64,000 nucleotides of DNA from Harmonia axyridis (Eukaryota; Arthropoda; Insecta; Coleoptera; Coccinellidae), in assembly GCF_914767665.1 (NCBI RefSeq), contig NC_059501.1:37052501-37116500 (forward strand), written 5' to 3'. Of this stretch, positions 11,833-23,569 are shown in pieces (the first letter of the stretch is position 1; each line of letters opens with the position of its first letter). Both the position numbers and the translations under genes were made by a program. The notes below the pieces were generated by a model. The model made no database searches, had not been told where the DNA came from, and was given only the letters and a program-made list of their open reading frames with translations.

Positions 11833-13085
11833 AAAAAAATTCTCCGATACTCCACAACAAAAACAAATGAAATTTTATGTCATTTATCTGGTTTATCATT
11901 CTCCTCAATTGAATTTCTGATTGACTTGAGAGAGTTATCATTACCTCTATGCTTGCTCCTACACAAATACAACGCATAGAAGAAGCAGAAAGAATTAAGT
12001 GCACAATCGCGTAGGTACTGTGCTGTTCGAATATCTGCTGCTCAACAAGTTAAATGAGAGTCAAACCGCCCTTTCCACATTCAAAAAACAAATTCACAGT
12101 GTAGGCTTCTCCATGGCATTGAGAAGCCCAATTAAAAGATCAGCTGATGGGAAATCTGTAGTGTACGGCCTATCTAAATGAATGCACTAATCACGAGAAT
12201 ACCGTCCTGCACAAATCATTAGGTTCAAATTTCCAGCAAATTCCTTGTTTCCATGATGTATGAATCCAATTAACAATTGGGTTCATATTTTGAGCTAGAT
12301 ATGGTCATTATGAGAGTACTTCCCATCCACGGCAACCAAATATGCTGAAATTAAGCATACCAATCATCTAATTCATCTTCTGGATCTGGATTAATTGCAA
12401 TAATGTATTATAGGCACCAGATTCGCTCTGCATTCTAGAATATGAAACCAAATAACAAAGGAAATCACAATGAATATGTTTGAAAATTTGTAATTTCCCT
12501 ACGAAAGACTATCGTGATAACAACGTTTTTTCAAAAACTAAATTTTCATGAACTATAATTGTTAGTTGATTCCAATCAGAAAATTTTCGGGGTGTCAAGA
12601 TAGGAATAAAACAGAAATTTCCAAAAATATATTTTCAATAAATTAAATTATTGGGATAGTGATAACAAATAATTAGTCTAGAGATATTGATAATGGAATT
12701 GAGTTCTGTTTATTATGATGTTGAATATTTGATCTTTTAAAGGAAAAGTTATCTTAATGAATAAAAATAAAATTGATGAACAGAAAATTTTCTGAATTAT
12801 ATGTTACCCCATAATTCCAAGGATATTGCATGCGAAATGAGTAATTCAGAACTGAATATTTAGTTATCAAGAAAAAAATGAGAAATGAGAATTTTTTTTT
12901 TGTTTTCGATTCATTCCAAAATGAAATATTTCATCTTTTTTTCTTAATTTTTTCAATATTCCGTCACGTAATTTTTTTGGTAAACCTCAAATTCGGATTC
13001 TGCACTGCAAAAAAATTATAAATCGTAGAATCCAAAACTACCCGAAACTTTTCTGTGAAAAACACGAATTGAGTGGACTCTTTCT

Positions 13086-13427
13086 ATGCAAAAACAGATT
13101 CAGACAATAATATCAGGAATTATGTTTCTAAGTGATCCGAGACCGTTGTTTTTTTTTTTTGTTATCATGATGTTGTTCACTCATAATTCATGTCAAAAAT
13201 TGAGTCTATTTTGTAAGCGTTATGCGCCATTGGAGGCAGTAGCAGTAGTAGAAAAAATCAGATGTGTAATTTTTTCGAATGGTTCCAAACTCGATTTCCA
13301 ACATTCATCAAAAGAAATGATAATTATCACATTTCATCAATATTCATTTGCAAAACAAGAATTGGACAGATGCACTGAATTCAAGACTTATCTTAAAGAA
13401 AGTAAATTACATCAACAAACCAAATGA
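13086..13427 (+). CDS. Weak candidate: possible secreted peptide exon
   Basis: A 113-codon open frame is long for this AT-rich DNA. It holds a strongly hydrophobic stretch (PLFFFFVIMMLFTHNSC) followed by a basic, Lys-rich region with three Cys. It lacks the micro-exon plus acceptor plan of the SP genes and no family is recognised. It could be chance. Confidence 0.2.
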   Translation: MQKQIQTIISGIMFLSDPRPLFFFFVIMMLFTHNSCQKLSLFCKRYAPLEAVAVVEKIRCVIFSNGSKLDFQHSSKEMIIITFHQYSFAKQELDRCTEFKTYLKESKLHQQTK

Positions 13428-13648
13428 TATCATTTTAATTCAATTAACCTTGAATGGCTCATAACTATAGTGTAAATATTGTCATACTCTCAATATTCAT
13501 GTTTATATACTGAATTCCCTCAAAAAGATAACATCATTTGAATAACAAAAAATATTTATGAGGTAAGTTCCACTCGATATTTCTCAGAAGAAGCTATCGA
13601 ACAAAATGTACAAGGGACTTCACCGAGCATTTGCAGCACTTCCTGCAC

Positions 13649-13654
13649 TATAAA
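13649..13654 (+). promoter_or_regulatory. TATA box of SP-C
   Basis: TATAAA about 30 bases before an initiator-like ATTCAACAGTT near 13681, giving a leader of about 50 bases to the ATG at 13732. It independently supports exon 1 of SP-C. Confidence 0.5.
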
Positions 13655-13731
13655 CACCTAACACCAATGCTGTTAATTTCATTCAACAGTTATCTTTCGA
13701 AAATTATAGTGGAAATCAAATACACCGCAAA

Positions 13732-16401
13732 ATGGTTGGAAAGTTTATGGTAAGTGAACACCAAACTAAATTAACATCTATCTCGATTTCATTTCCATAA
13801 ATAAAGTACGTACCCGACTGAATATGAGATAACATGCCAAAATTTGTATCGCAGTTCATTCACACCAAAACGAAATCAGATAAAGTTTCCAACAGAAGGA
13901 AACCAATATCCAAATGTTATTTATGAGGCCATCAATAACGATCAAAAAGTGGTCCTTCATCGGAAACTTCTTGAGGACGAATCAGATAAACAATTTATTA
14001 TTCTAATCTTGGGAGATTTACTCGAATCCTATGGACGACTAAACCAAAACAAGTTTGATTCGATCCCAAGAATATAAATAGAATATCATTCGAGCTAATC
14101 TAGAGAGAAGAGTATGTTTTTTTCAATTTTAAAGAAGGTACTAAAAACAAAAATCGATGAACGACAGACGAATAATTTTTACTTTTTAATTTGACAAATA
14201 TTTGTATATGTAAACGAAAATGTCTGGCGATTTGTAAAAGACTATTCTTGTCTGACAAATCGCAGCGAATAATTACACAAAGTTCTTCGGTCGGTATCGT
14301 ATATAGCGCACCTTATAGAGAGTGTTCCTGAATTGGAGATACCTGCATACAAAAATTAGTGATTTCTCGATTAATATTAAGAAAAAAATGTCCTAAAGAC
14401 ATTTCTATTCTCGAGATACAAGGTGTTTTTGGTAGTCCTACTTTTTTGTGCGCCAAAACTAATAACTAATTCATTCATCACAAGTTAATAACTGGATTTT
14501 TATGATAATTTGGATTTTTCTGAGAGAACTGTTTGAAATTTTTTCTCAAAATCGGTAGCATATACTACAAAACCACTGAAAAAACGAAGTTTGGTACTAA
14601 ATAAAAAGTTCTTTTTGCATCTTTTCAAACTACCAGTGTTCTTGAGGAAAAAATCGAAAATCATCCATCATCCTATAGATTTGCAATCGAATTTGGCATA
14701 TATTACATACTTCATGAGATATGGAATCTCTATACCAAAATTCAGTTAAATATCTTAAGAAATGCAGATGATATGAGAAAAAAAATTAAAAAATTATCAA
14801 ACTTAAACCCCTCGTTTCTCTTAAATAACGCTGGCCAATGCTTAAAGGACTTTTAATTATCCGAGGAACATGTTACTTTTATTCGTATCTCCTTTTCAGG
14901 AATATCCTGTAAACTATGACAATCAAAGAAATTTAATTAAATTAGAATTAAAATGAAAAAGCACTGACTGGAAAACAGCAGCTTTTTTGAGCTTGTCCGA
15001 AATCAGTACTCATGTAATTTTTTTCAAATAGTTCATTACACCATCGAAATTACCGAAACGTACAACGAAAACAAAATTGCGCATGATGGGCTGTTGCAAT
15101 ATCAGGACCGTAAACACTATTTACATTTTCAGCCACCTGGCTTGCGTTTTCGCCTTCATCGAAGAAAAACTATAAAATATAGGGTATTTTCTCTTTGCTA
15201 GTGCCCATCGCGCGCTAAAACCAAACTGAGTCAACTAATCACAAAACTGTTAGAAAAGTTTTTGTAGTAAGAAATCTCATCTTTCTAACATCATCTAGTG
15301 GAACTCGATCTGACTTATACAACGCGAGATGCAGATATCCAAAGCCATCTATTGGAAAAATAATTTTTTTTTACTACACCTAATATTAACTTCCTTGTCC
15401 CTATCTTATTTTTCTAGTAATTGGTTGATTTATTTTTTTTGTGCTTTCCATTTGATTCGTCTATCAATTAAATATTCGTGGATAAATCTAACAATACTAT
15501 ACAATCGGTGCTGATTGTGGATATCTGAAACAAATGTATCTTTAGATTGTCATTGAAATGAAAACTTTCTTTTAATTGAAACCTTACAATTTAGTTATCG
15601 TCTGAAAGAAAATTCCATTTTTTTTCAATACATGCTATGATATTGCAGGTCATTTCATCTGAAAAAACGCGTTTTTTTTAATTTTAGCATATTTCGTTGA
15701 AGCCTGTGATCTTAAAAAACCTTGTCTGATCAGGGACGTATTTTATTACATGTAAATATACACGGAATATTGGTAATCCATAAATAGCCGAAATTTGAGC
15801 TTTCTATGATTCAAGTATCGAAGTGATGAATGTTCAATTGAATCTCTGTTTTGCACAAAAAAGAAGTGAATAAGTCAATTACTCGAAAGCTGCTTCTGAT
15901 GGGGACAGAGAAATTAATACATAATAAATAATAAAGAAACTACGGCAAGCCGAAAAAGTAATAATTTACGAGGTGTTCTATTTGAAATACTCTCAAAACA
16001 TTTTTCCATAAGATGATTCCTTTTCGAGATTTTGATTGATTCAACTTGAAAAAATCACCTGCTATATGAAAACGCCTGGCTCAAGATAATTAGAGATTAA
16101 AATTGGAAGAGCAAAATAATAAAAATTCGGTATTTGGAATTGAATATACTTCTATTCTGACATACAATTTTTTTTCTGATATAATTTTCATTATGAGTAA
16201 TATATAAATTTTTTTCAGATTCAATTTTTCATGCTGTCACTTCTACTTTTGGCTAATTTCATAGCTCCAAGTTATGGAGGGGGATTTCAACAACATGCCG
16301 AAAGGGGACCTTTCGGAGGGGGTTCTAAACCATCTCATGGAGCCGGAAGATTAGGAGGAAATAATAATAATATAGGAAGGGGAGGAAATAGACATTTTTG
16401 A
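13732..16401 (+). CDS. SP-C: small secreted Gly/Asn-rich peptide
   Basis: Exon 1, 13732-13749, encodes MVGKFM and ends at a consensus donor (gtaagt). Exon 2, 16219-16401, follows a strong acceptor (aatttttttcag) and reads IQFFMLSLLLLANFIAPSYG, then a mature part rich in Gly, His, Asn and Arg (RGPFGGG, LGGNNNNIG) ending GGNRHF. The join is phase 0 and gives 66 aa with an excellent signal peptide. The intron is 2.47 kb and holds one copy of a dispersed repeat (about 14325-14800). No nearer first exon was found, but it cannot be excluded. Gly-rich cationic composition suggests an antimicrobial-type peptide; that is inference. Confidence 0.6.
14325..14800. repeat. Dispersed repeat family, copy 1
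   Basis: Shares a series of words with 19565-20010 and 28365-28870: CAGCTTACTAACTGGATTTTTAT-like, TATAGATTTGC followed by a NGCATAT stretch, and AGTTAAATATCTT followed by GCAG/AGGTGC. All three copies are in the same orientation. It sits in the SP-C intron. No coding capacity. Confidence 0.55.
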
Positions 16402-16449
16402 TTCATAGAAATCATATATGAAGGAGCTCATCAAATCAAATTACACTGT

Positions 16450-19400
16450 AATATTATAGTCTGATAATACTGCCCATCGAATTGTTTTAATGAAAAATAT
16501 AAATATATTTTCTACATAAATGTAATTGAAAATCAAAAAATTGCTTCACTGCTACCTCTGTAATATTCCTTAGTCAGTACCTAATGAGTGGTATTTCAGT
16601 AAATGCAAGTTATAAACGGAAATTGGGTGTTTTGAATTTTTATCAATTTTGTTTGATTACTGCATTTGAAATTAAAGAGTGAAGAAATCTATGTGATGCC
16701 TTTTTGTGTTCAAACCTTATCCAATCCTGGACATATACCTTCATGTCTTGTGGATCCTGCTGTAACTTGATATCATTCGGCTTTTCACACAGTTTGTTCT
16801 TCACATTCTATATGATAAAAAAATATCCGTGCTGGAAACGATGATAGATAAATAATGAATAAAATCTTTCATTGACGGAATAATATTTATTCTATCTTTT
16901 TTTTATTTTCTTTCAGTTTTTTTAATGACTGGCTCACATCTGAAGAAAAATATGCATGAATCACTCAAAATATAAGGGCACAAATGTTTCTTCTCGTAAC
17001 TTCTTAGCTTCTGAAAGGTAAAACAAAGGTCTAGAAAAGTCGGGAATAGAAAATGAGAAGAGCTCTGACATAAAAAATTACTCACTTGTCCAAATTCCGA
17101 TCGCTGTATTATTTCATCGCAATGTTTGTTTTATTCAAATTTTGAGCCAGGAATGGTTTCAAACGATATAGTTCGAATGATGACTCATAATGAATGCGTG
17201 CTCAAATTCAAGAATGTCATCCGTCTGGTCATATACAGGATAACTGCCAAATGAAAAGAGCTAAAATGTTGAAAGGACCAGACCATTTTCCAACTTCGAC
17301 CCCCTGTGTCTCGGAAACTAGACATAATAATAATAATAATAATAATAACAAGCTTTATTTCAAGTAAAGTAGAGATGTGATACATAACTTCTTGAAATGA
17401 AATAGCGTCAAAAAAAATATTTCAAACATCTACTGATTAGAGGTCCTGTTCCAGAGATATTGAGTTAGACCCATGTACTTCCTTATTTAGAAGATCATAT
17501 TTTACAACATACGAAAAATTAAGAAAATTTAACTTGTGAAAATGTTTCCATTAGGCAACTGCCAAGTTCTTTCCCGGGTAGGTGTGCATCTCGAATGTCG
17601 CAAAATCTTACCATGGGTTGCGTAAATATGGCTATTCGTGATATTTTTATTGTTAATTTCAAAACAGATTCGATCGATATCAAAATTTTCATTTGGATAT
17701 AAAATGGCAATTTTTAATCTGATTCAGAATTTCATATTGATCAAGAAGAATACCAAAAAAATTACCAAATATTTTCATGATCATAAAATCGACGTAATTG
17801 AAATTTTTTCTAAAAAAATAAAAAGTTCAAGCTTCGTGCAATATTTCAACCTGATCCCATAGTCAAAGTTTCGAATCATCTATTTACAAGATATACCTAG
17901 ATTAGAATTTTATAGGAATTAGTAAAAATCCTAGAAATAATCAGATTGACGAAAGATACTTCTCTTGTTATAGAAAGCTCAATTTTTCTGTGTTCGTCAA
18001 CAGTTGAAACCATAGAAATATTGGGACTTTTAGGTAAAAAAGGTTTTCAGCCATTTTCTATTATTTATATTGATACAAACTATACCATTTTATATATTTT
18101 TGAAATCAGGAAAAATTAAGCTTTCAAAAAATATCATAGAAATCTAGTGTTCTCATTTGAAAAAACATTACTTTGGGTCATAGCTTCGTAGTAATTAAAA
18201 ACCCTTTTGAAAAGAAGAGTATGCCACTGGATTCTACTTCAAAAAGTGCCTGTATGATGTTTTAATTTCAGAGCTCTATCATTAGTATTAGCGGAGATAT
18301 AAATGTTTTTCGATATCGCCATTTTTCCAATTTTCGAACAAAAATTCGAAAACAAAAGAAGGTGGCCAAAATTTAATACTTTCCTTGTTAGTTTCTCAGA
18401 AAAAGACCCGAGAAGGGGGTATCAGATTTTGTCTATCTCCTCTGGTTCAAAAGTTGTTGTCGAAATTTGCCCACCCTGTACAACGCAAAAATTCAAATGA
18501 AAACAATCCTTGCATCAATTGGAACTGGGCTATTTGCATAAGATTTAGTATAGAATTGGTTTTTACTACATTGATCTCCCTACCTTGAAAATTCAAGCAT
18601 CACTGTCTAGAAATCAAATGTGAAAAAATTCAAACATAAAAAACTATATGACAGGTCTAACAGTTATTCCAAGTTATTAAGAATTCTTAACAAATAATTC
18701 AGATTTCATTGCTCATACGAGCAAAAAATATTTTTTGTGAGTCGACAAATATGAAAAAGGGAAATAATAATTTAGATTTTTTGCATTTTTCATCTAAAAC
18801 AGATTCTGGAAAATTTTCAGGGGAAGTTGATATTCATTCTCGATTCTGGTGATATTATAATAGAATAAAAACGAAATTCTTGTATTCTGCAATAATGAGA
18901 ATTCAATCGAATTAGATGCAATAATCAGATGTCATCCTGAATTAATCCTGTTAATTCATCAATTTGATTCATTTTGATAGGGCTGAAAATATTCTTTAGG
19001 AAATATTCATCCATTATAGAACCAAAAAAAAAACTATTCGAGAAATTTTTCATGGTTCATTATAATCTATTCAATTTTCAATATTTCCGGATTTTATAGC
19101 ATAGAAACAAATACTGTGTAAATAATCGATGATCGAAAATTCCATATTTCTTTCTTTCATTTTTGAAGATATATTACTGGAAATGATGAATTACAATATA
19201 TAAATCCAGAATACTAACGATTAAACTTCAAATTCATCATCAAATCGAAATCACTACACTAAACCAATACCAATCTTTGCTATGAAAGTACCCACTTCCT
19301 TCTTATACCAGATAGGTAGGTAGTTCTATATCAGGAGCCCTTAGCAACAACTCACAAATCGGTAACTAGAAGTTAAATGATAAGCTGAACGGACATTAAA

Positions 19401-19560
19401 CCAGACAAGAATATTTAAAAATCCTAAAACCGGATTCACTAAAGGATAGCGGATAGAAACAGCTGTATGTACTTTACCATCACAGAAAAAAAGAACTCAG
19501 ATAAAGATGAAGGATGAAATATCCTATGTTTACTTCACGTATGAATTGCAATCATTTTAT
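16450..19560. other. Intergenic, AT-rich
   Basis: No gene is recognised. An (AAT)n tract at about 17325-17347 followed by AACAAGCTTTATTTC looks like the 3' tail of a short 5'-truncated minus-strand LINE. The remainder shows only short random frames. Confidence 0.4.
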
Positions 19561-19564
19561 ACAG

Positions 19565-20010
19565 AGTGTTCTTAAAATGGAGGTACTAATAAAGATGGGA
19601 AATTACTTGGATAATTTTAGGGAAAAAATACAGGGTGTTTCCTGTAGTTCTTCTTCTTCATATGATTAGAGGTTAATCGAATATTTATGAATCATTGCTA
19701 CAGATCGGTATAATAAACAGCAAAACTATTAATTAATTTATTCATCACAGCTTACTAACTAGCTCTTTATGTTTAGTATAGAACCAAAGTTTCTTTTTAC
19801 ATTTCTACTACCAGTGAACTACCAAAAAAATTTTAAAAAGAAAAAAGCGGACACTGCTCCTGAAAAAATATCACCTTATAGATTTGCTTTTGAAATTGGC
19901 ATATTATATGATGTAAACTCTAATTTACAGTATTTATGCCAAATTTCAGTTGAATATCTTCTGAAGTGCAGGTGCTCGAAAAAAAATTAACCTTTTTTTC
20001 TTAGGTGAAA
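19565..20010. repeat. Dispersed repeat family, copy 2
   Basis: A diverged copy of the repeat at 14325-14800, with an ACAGGGTGTTTCCTGTAG mariner-like word near its left side. The reading frame at 19769-19990 lies wholly within the repeat and is not a gene. Confidence 0.5.
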
Positions 20011-21480
20011 AGATACAGGCTGTTAAAAATCCATATGAAAATATAATTTTTAGTTATATCTCGCAAATGCATTGAAATCTAAAAAAATGATTTGCGGAAT
20101 ATAGTTTTTTATTGATGAGATTAATCTTTTCTGAACATAAAATTCCATCAAAGTTCGGTCTTTTCCAGAATGGTCGCTATATAAAGTTAGAAAAAAGATC
20201 AAATCGAAAAAATAGTGAAGGAAAAAAGTGTTTATTTTGATCTGAGGAATCTTCGGTCGAAATATAGGCATTGACGTTAAGTCAGGAGCTTTTGAGCATC
20301 CTTTTATCAATGTGTCAATAGCGCTTTCTTTAGTTTCGTATTTTTATTAATATACCCCCTTGAAGGCTTAGGACGGCTAAGCCAATATCTACTTTATCGT
20401 TGTAAAGTAATTGAACGAGGTTAGTCACTAAATAGGTATCAGAATACCTACTATCCTACAAAAACTATATTTGTATCTAGCACTTTTATGAAAAGGACAT
20501 CTCGACATTCTCTTGTCTGTAGAAACTTCAATGAGTGGAATTGAGAACAATATCTGAAATTCTAATTTTCCATGTCCAACATTTATCACTGTAATTAGAG
20601 TAGTATGAACCCAACAAAATTACACTATGAATTATAAAGCTCCACAGAAAAAACGATTTTTATCTCGGGGTAACAAGTTATGTATCATGGTGAAGTAACA
20701 ATGGATTGCGCGTTACTGAGGGCTAACTAAACGAATCAAAAATGAAGTCAAATTTCCATTGAATATTACAAAAAAAAATCGATGGACGTAACACTATGAC
20801 TTCATGACTTTGGAACATATGAAATTTAAATGATCACGAATATTCAGTTATTTTGGAAGTTGATATTGAATTAACTATTTCGGAATAGTAAGAGCTTATA
20901 GAATATTTCAATTCATTGAAATAATTCATATTTAAATCATATCCAGAATTGAATTAAACACAAATACGAATCTAGAAAAAGAATTTTAAATTTTAATAAC
21001 CACACATAAGAGAACTCTTTACCTAATTCTGAATATGAATTTGCAGCATTTACTATTAACTACTTTTTCACATTACCTAAACTAAATCTGTTCCAAATCC
21101 TTCTCAATCATGTTAGTATCCTAACAATGTAGCGATCATTAGTCAAGAACTAAAACAAACAATGGAAGGCAAGAGAACCGATAACACTAATTGGAGACAT
21201 GTGTTAACCCATAGGTATTCCCAAAGTTTATATTTCTACGAAATTTTTAAAAAAAAAAGTACTTCAAAGCTTATCTTATTCTCGGAACCTTTCAAATTAC
21301 TTTCTCCGAATTTGTTTTCAAATTCGCGATCTGTTGGGGTCGGTTATCTAAGAACTATTGAAAATAAAGCGATAAATACAAGAAATCTCCTTGATGATGC
21401 TCAGGAGTTAAGGTCATCCTGAAACCAGTCATGAGATAAAACAACCAATGTTTTGGATCAATAAATAACACGTTTATCAT
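20011..21480. other. Intergenic, nothing recognised
   Basis: AT-rich. Frames at 20050-20310 (minus) and 21162-21422 (plus) have no family resemblance or splice context that I can support. Confidence 0.4.
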
Positions 21481-21491
21481 TTTCCTTTAGG

Positions 21492-21499
21492 TATAAAAG
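21492..21499 (+). promoter_or_regulatory. TATA box of SP-D
   Basis: TATAAAAG, with an ACAGTC initiator-like motif about 32 bases downstream (near 21524) and a leader of about 40 bases to the ATG at 21562. Confidence 0.65.
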
Positions 21500-21561
21500 A
21501 ACAAGTTCGGTATCATCGGAAGAACAGTCCTCTTCTGTTAGTATTCAAAGCATCTTCCAAT

Positions 21562-22901
21562 ATGGCTAAGCTATTCGTAAGTTTATTATTGAAATACCTT
21601 TAAATCATCCTTTAAAACTACCATTCCTTGATAAAAATTGTTGGAATCAATTTTTTTCTGGTTCATTCTGAAATATTTTCAATTGATACCAAAAATTTAT
21701 TTTATTATTATTTAAAATATATTGAAGAGCTAGAAAAACTACTTTTCGTAGTTAATTAATAATAATTATCCCTTTAATCCAGACCGTATTATTCAAATTC
21801 TTGATTCGCTCGTTCGCACTTTCAAAGATGAACCGCTATCAAAAAAAAATATTCAATTTTAGAGTGGAGCGTTAAAACGCAAATAAAAATTGCTTTGTCC
21901 CTTTAATATTCAAGTCCTTGACACTACATGTATTTTTTTAAGCAATTTGATAGATATTTAGATACATGATAGGATGAAATGAAGGAAACTTTCATGAAAA
22001 ATTCTTGTATCAGATCATTATTTATTATTGGTTTTGTTTAGCAACGGTTCACCTTTAGATTTGCGCGTTATACTATAATGTTTCATTTCATTCGCCTTGT
22101 TTATCCAAATTTGGTGAAACCGAAACGATTTACTTGAAATAGAGAAAATTTTTATAAACATAGATTGATCATGTTAATGAAGATTCGAGTATTCAATTAC
22201 TCAAAGCAATTCTTAAAGTTTTCTCACCATTATAATAATTTAATATTCACTTCAAAGATTGAAACTTTCGAATATTCGTTCCTTATTATTCGATCATGTC
22301 GGAGTATAACATTTCCAGTAGTGGATGTTTGATAATACATGATAATGTATATCATTCTACATTTTTGCAATTTAATTTCTAGGTGATAACTCTTTTCGCC
22401 GCTATGGTAGGAACTGCTCTTTGTGGTGGATATGGTGGCGGTAGTCAAGGACATGGCCACGGTCAAGGAGGTTTGATTGGAGGACAAGGTGGTGTTCACC
22501 ACGGAGGTTCAGGATCTGGTTATGGAGGTGGTCACGGTCAAGGAGGATTGATTGGAGGACAAGGTGGTGTTCACCACGGAGGTTCAGGATCTGGTTATGG
22601 AGGTGGTCACGGTCAAGGAGGATTGATTGGAGGACAAGGTGGTGTTCATCATGGAGGTTCCGGATCTGGCTTTGGAGGAGGTCATGGTCAAGGAGGATTG
22701 ATTGGAGGACAAGGTGGTGTTCATCATGGAGGTTCAGGATCTGGTTTAGGAGGACATCATGGTCAAGGAGGATTGATTGGAGGACAAGGTGGTGTTCACC
22801 ACGGAGGTTCAGGATCAGGTTATGGAGGTGGTCACGGTCAAGGAAAATTGATTGGAGGTCAAGGTGGTGTTCATCATGGTGGTCATGGAGGTCATTATTG
22901 A
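21562..22901 (+). CDS. SP-D: secreted Gly/His-rich tandem-repeat peptide (tenecin/holotricin-like composition)
   Basis: Exon 1, 21562-21576, encodes MAKLF and ends at a gtaagt donor. Exon 2, 22383-22901, follows the acceptor tttctag and reads VITLFAAMVGTALC, completing a signal peptide. The total is 177 aa and the intron 806 bp, phase 0. The mature chain is built of six copies of a 25-residue unit (GHGQGGLIGGQGGVHHGGSG plus SGYGG); the last copy is shortened and ends HHGGHGGHY. The 75-bp repeats are nearly identical in DNA. The composition (Gly, His, Gln, no Cys in the mature part) resembles beetle antifungal peptides such as tenecin-3 and holotricin-3, which are haemolymph proteins. A cuticular or secretion-gland Gly-rich protein is the main alternative. 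AATAAA lies at 22941. Confidence 0.85.
22440..22890 (+). repeat. 75-bp coding minisatellite of SP-D
   Basis: About six in-frame copies of a 75-bp unit. Differences between copies are mostly silent (CACCACGG against CATCATGG) or hit one variable position (Tyr, Phe or Leu before GG), indicating recent duplication or gene conversion while the frame was kept. Confidence 0.85.
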
Positions 22902-22940
22902 GTCAGTGAAAGTCGAAGTTCCTAATGTACTTTATTTATG

Positions 22941-22946
22941 AATAAA
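22941..22946 (+). promoter_or_regulatory. Polyadenylation signal of SP-D
   Basis: AATAAA 40 bases after the SP-D stop codon. Confidence 0.6.
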
Positions 22947-22949
22947 ATT

Positions 22950-23560
22950 GTGATGTGATATATTTTCGACATAATACTCAAGTACTTTCATTTCAAATCT
23001 TTATTCAGATGAGAAAAAATTCATAGAAATACTCAGATGTAAAACTCTTCACCAGAATATATAGTTCTTTCAATATGGTGTTTAGAGGAAATTACAGAAA
23101 TTAATTGATTTCCAATTCGAGGAGGTGATTGATGAATCAATCAACTTTGAAATTTCAAAAGGAACTTAAGATGAAGACACATTATTTTTCAATACTAACT
23201 CAATAAGCAGTTGAATCTATTTCAGTGCATTCTCTACATGTCTTCATCAAATAATGAGTCATAAGTTAAAAAAGTTAACGGGTCCTAAATGATTATTGTC
23301 AATTTTGATAGGACGAATAAAGTGTCCATCTATTTTTGGGTTATAGTGAATCAGTATGATATCTAGGGATATCGTATACCAAATAACTGGATGAATCCCT
23401 ACAGTTGATTCTTCATTAGGTACTATAGCGGTCTATACGAATATTATTCTGAGGTATTATAAAAACTTAAATGCAATTGAAGTAAGTGTATATACATTTT
23501 TTTTCATTTGGAAGGACATGATAGACTTAACTTTGCCAACTTTTTTCTTCTTCCTGCTGA
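22950..23560. other. Intergenic, nothing recognised
   Basis: AT-rich 3' flank of SP-D with no frame, repeat or RNA signal I can support. Confidence 0.4.
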
Positions 23561-23569
23561 ATCTTAAAC

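Larger units (their letters stand above)
11600..13600. other. Intergenic, with tRNA-like SINE fragment and one weak reading frame
   Basis: Apart from the tRNA-like stretch at 11770-11830 and the frame at 13086-13427, both listed separately, this is AT-rich DNA with no gene I can support. A frame at 11999-12181 has no recognisable signal or domain. Confidence 0.35.

Noticed and set aside
12300..12370. 5S rRNA-like words (AAATTAAGCA, TACTTCCCATCC)
   Set aside because: Words are short, out of the right spacing and without the 5S internal promoter as a whole.
22440..22890. CRISPR-like array
   Set aside because: Repeats are contiguous, in frame and coding, with no spacers; the genome is an insect's.
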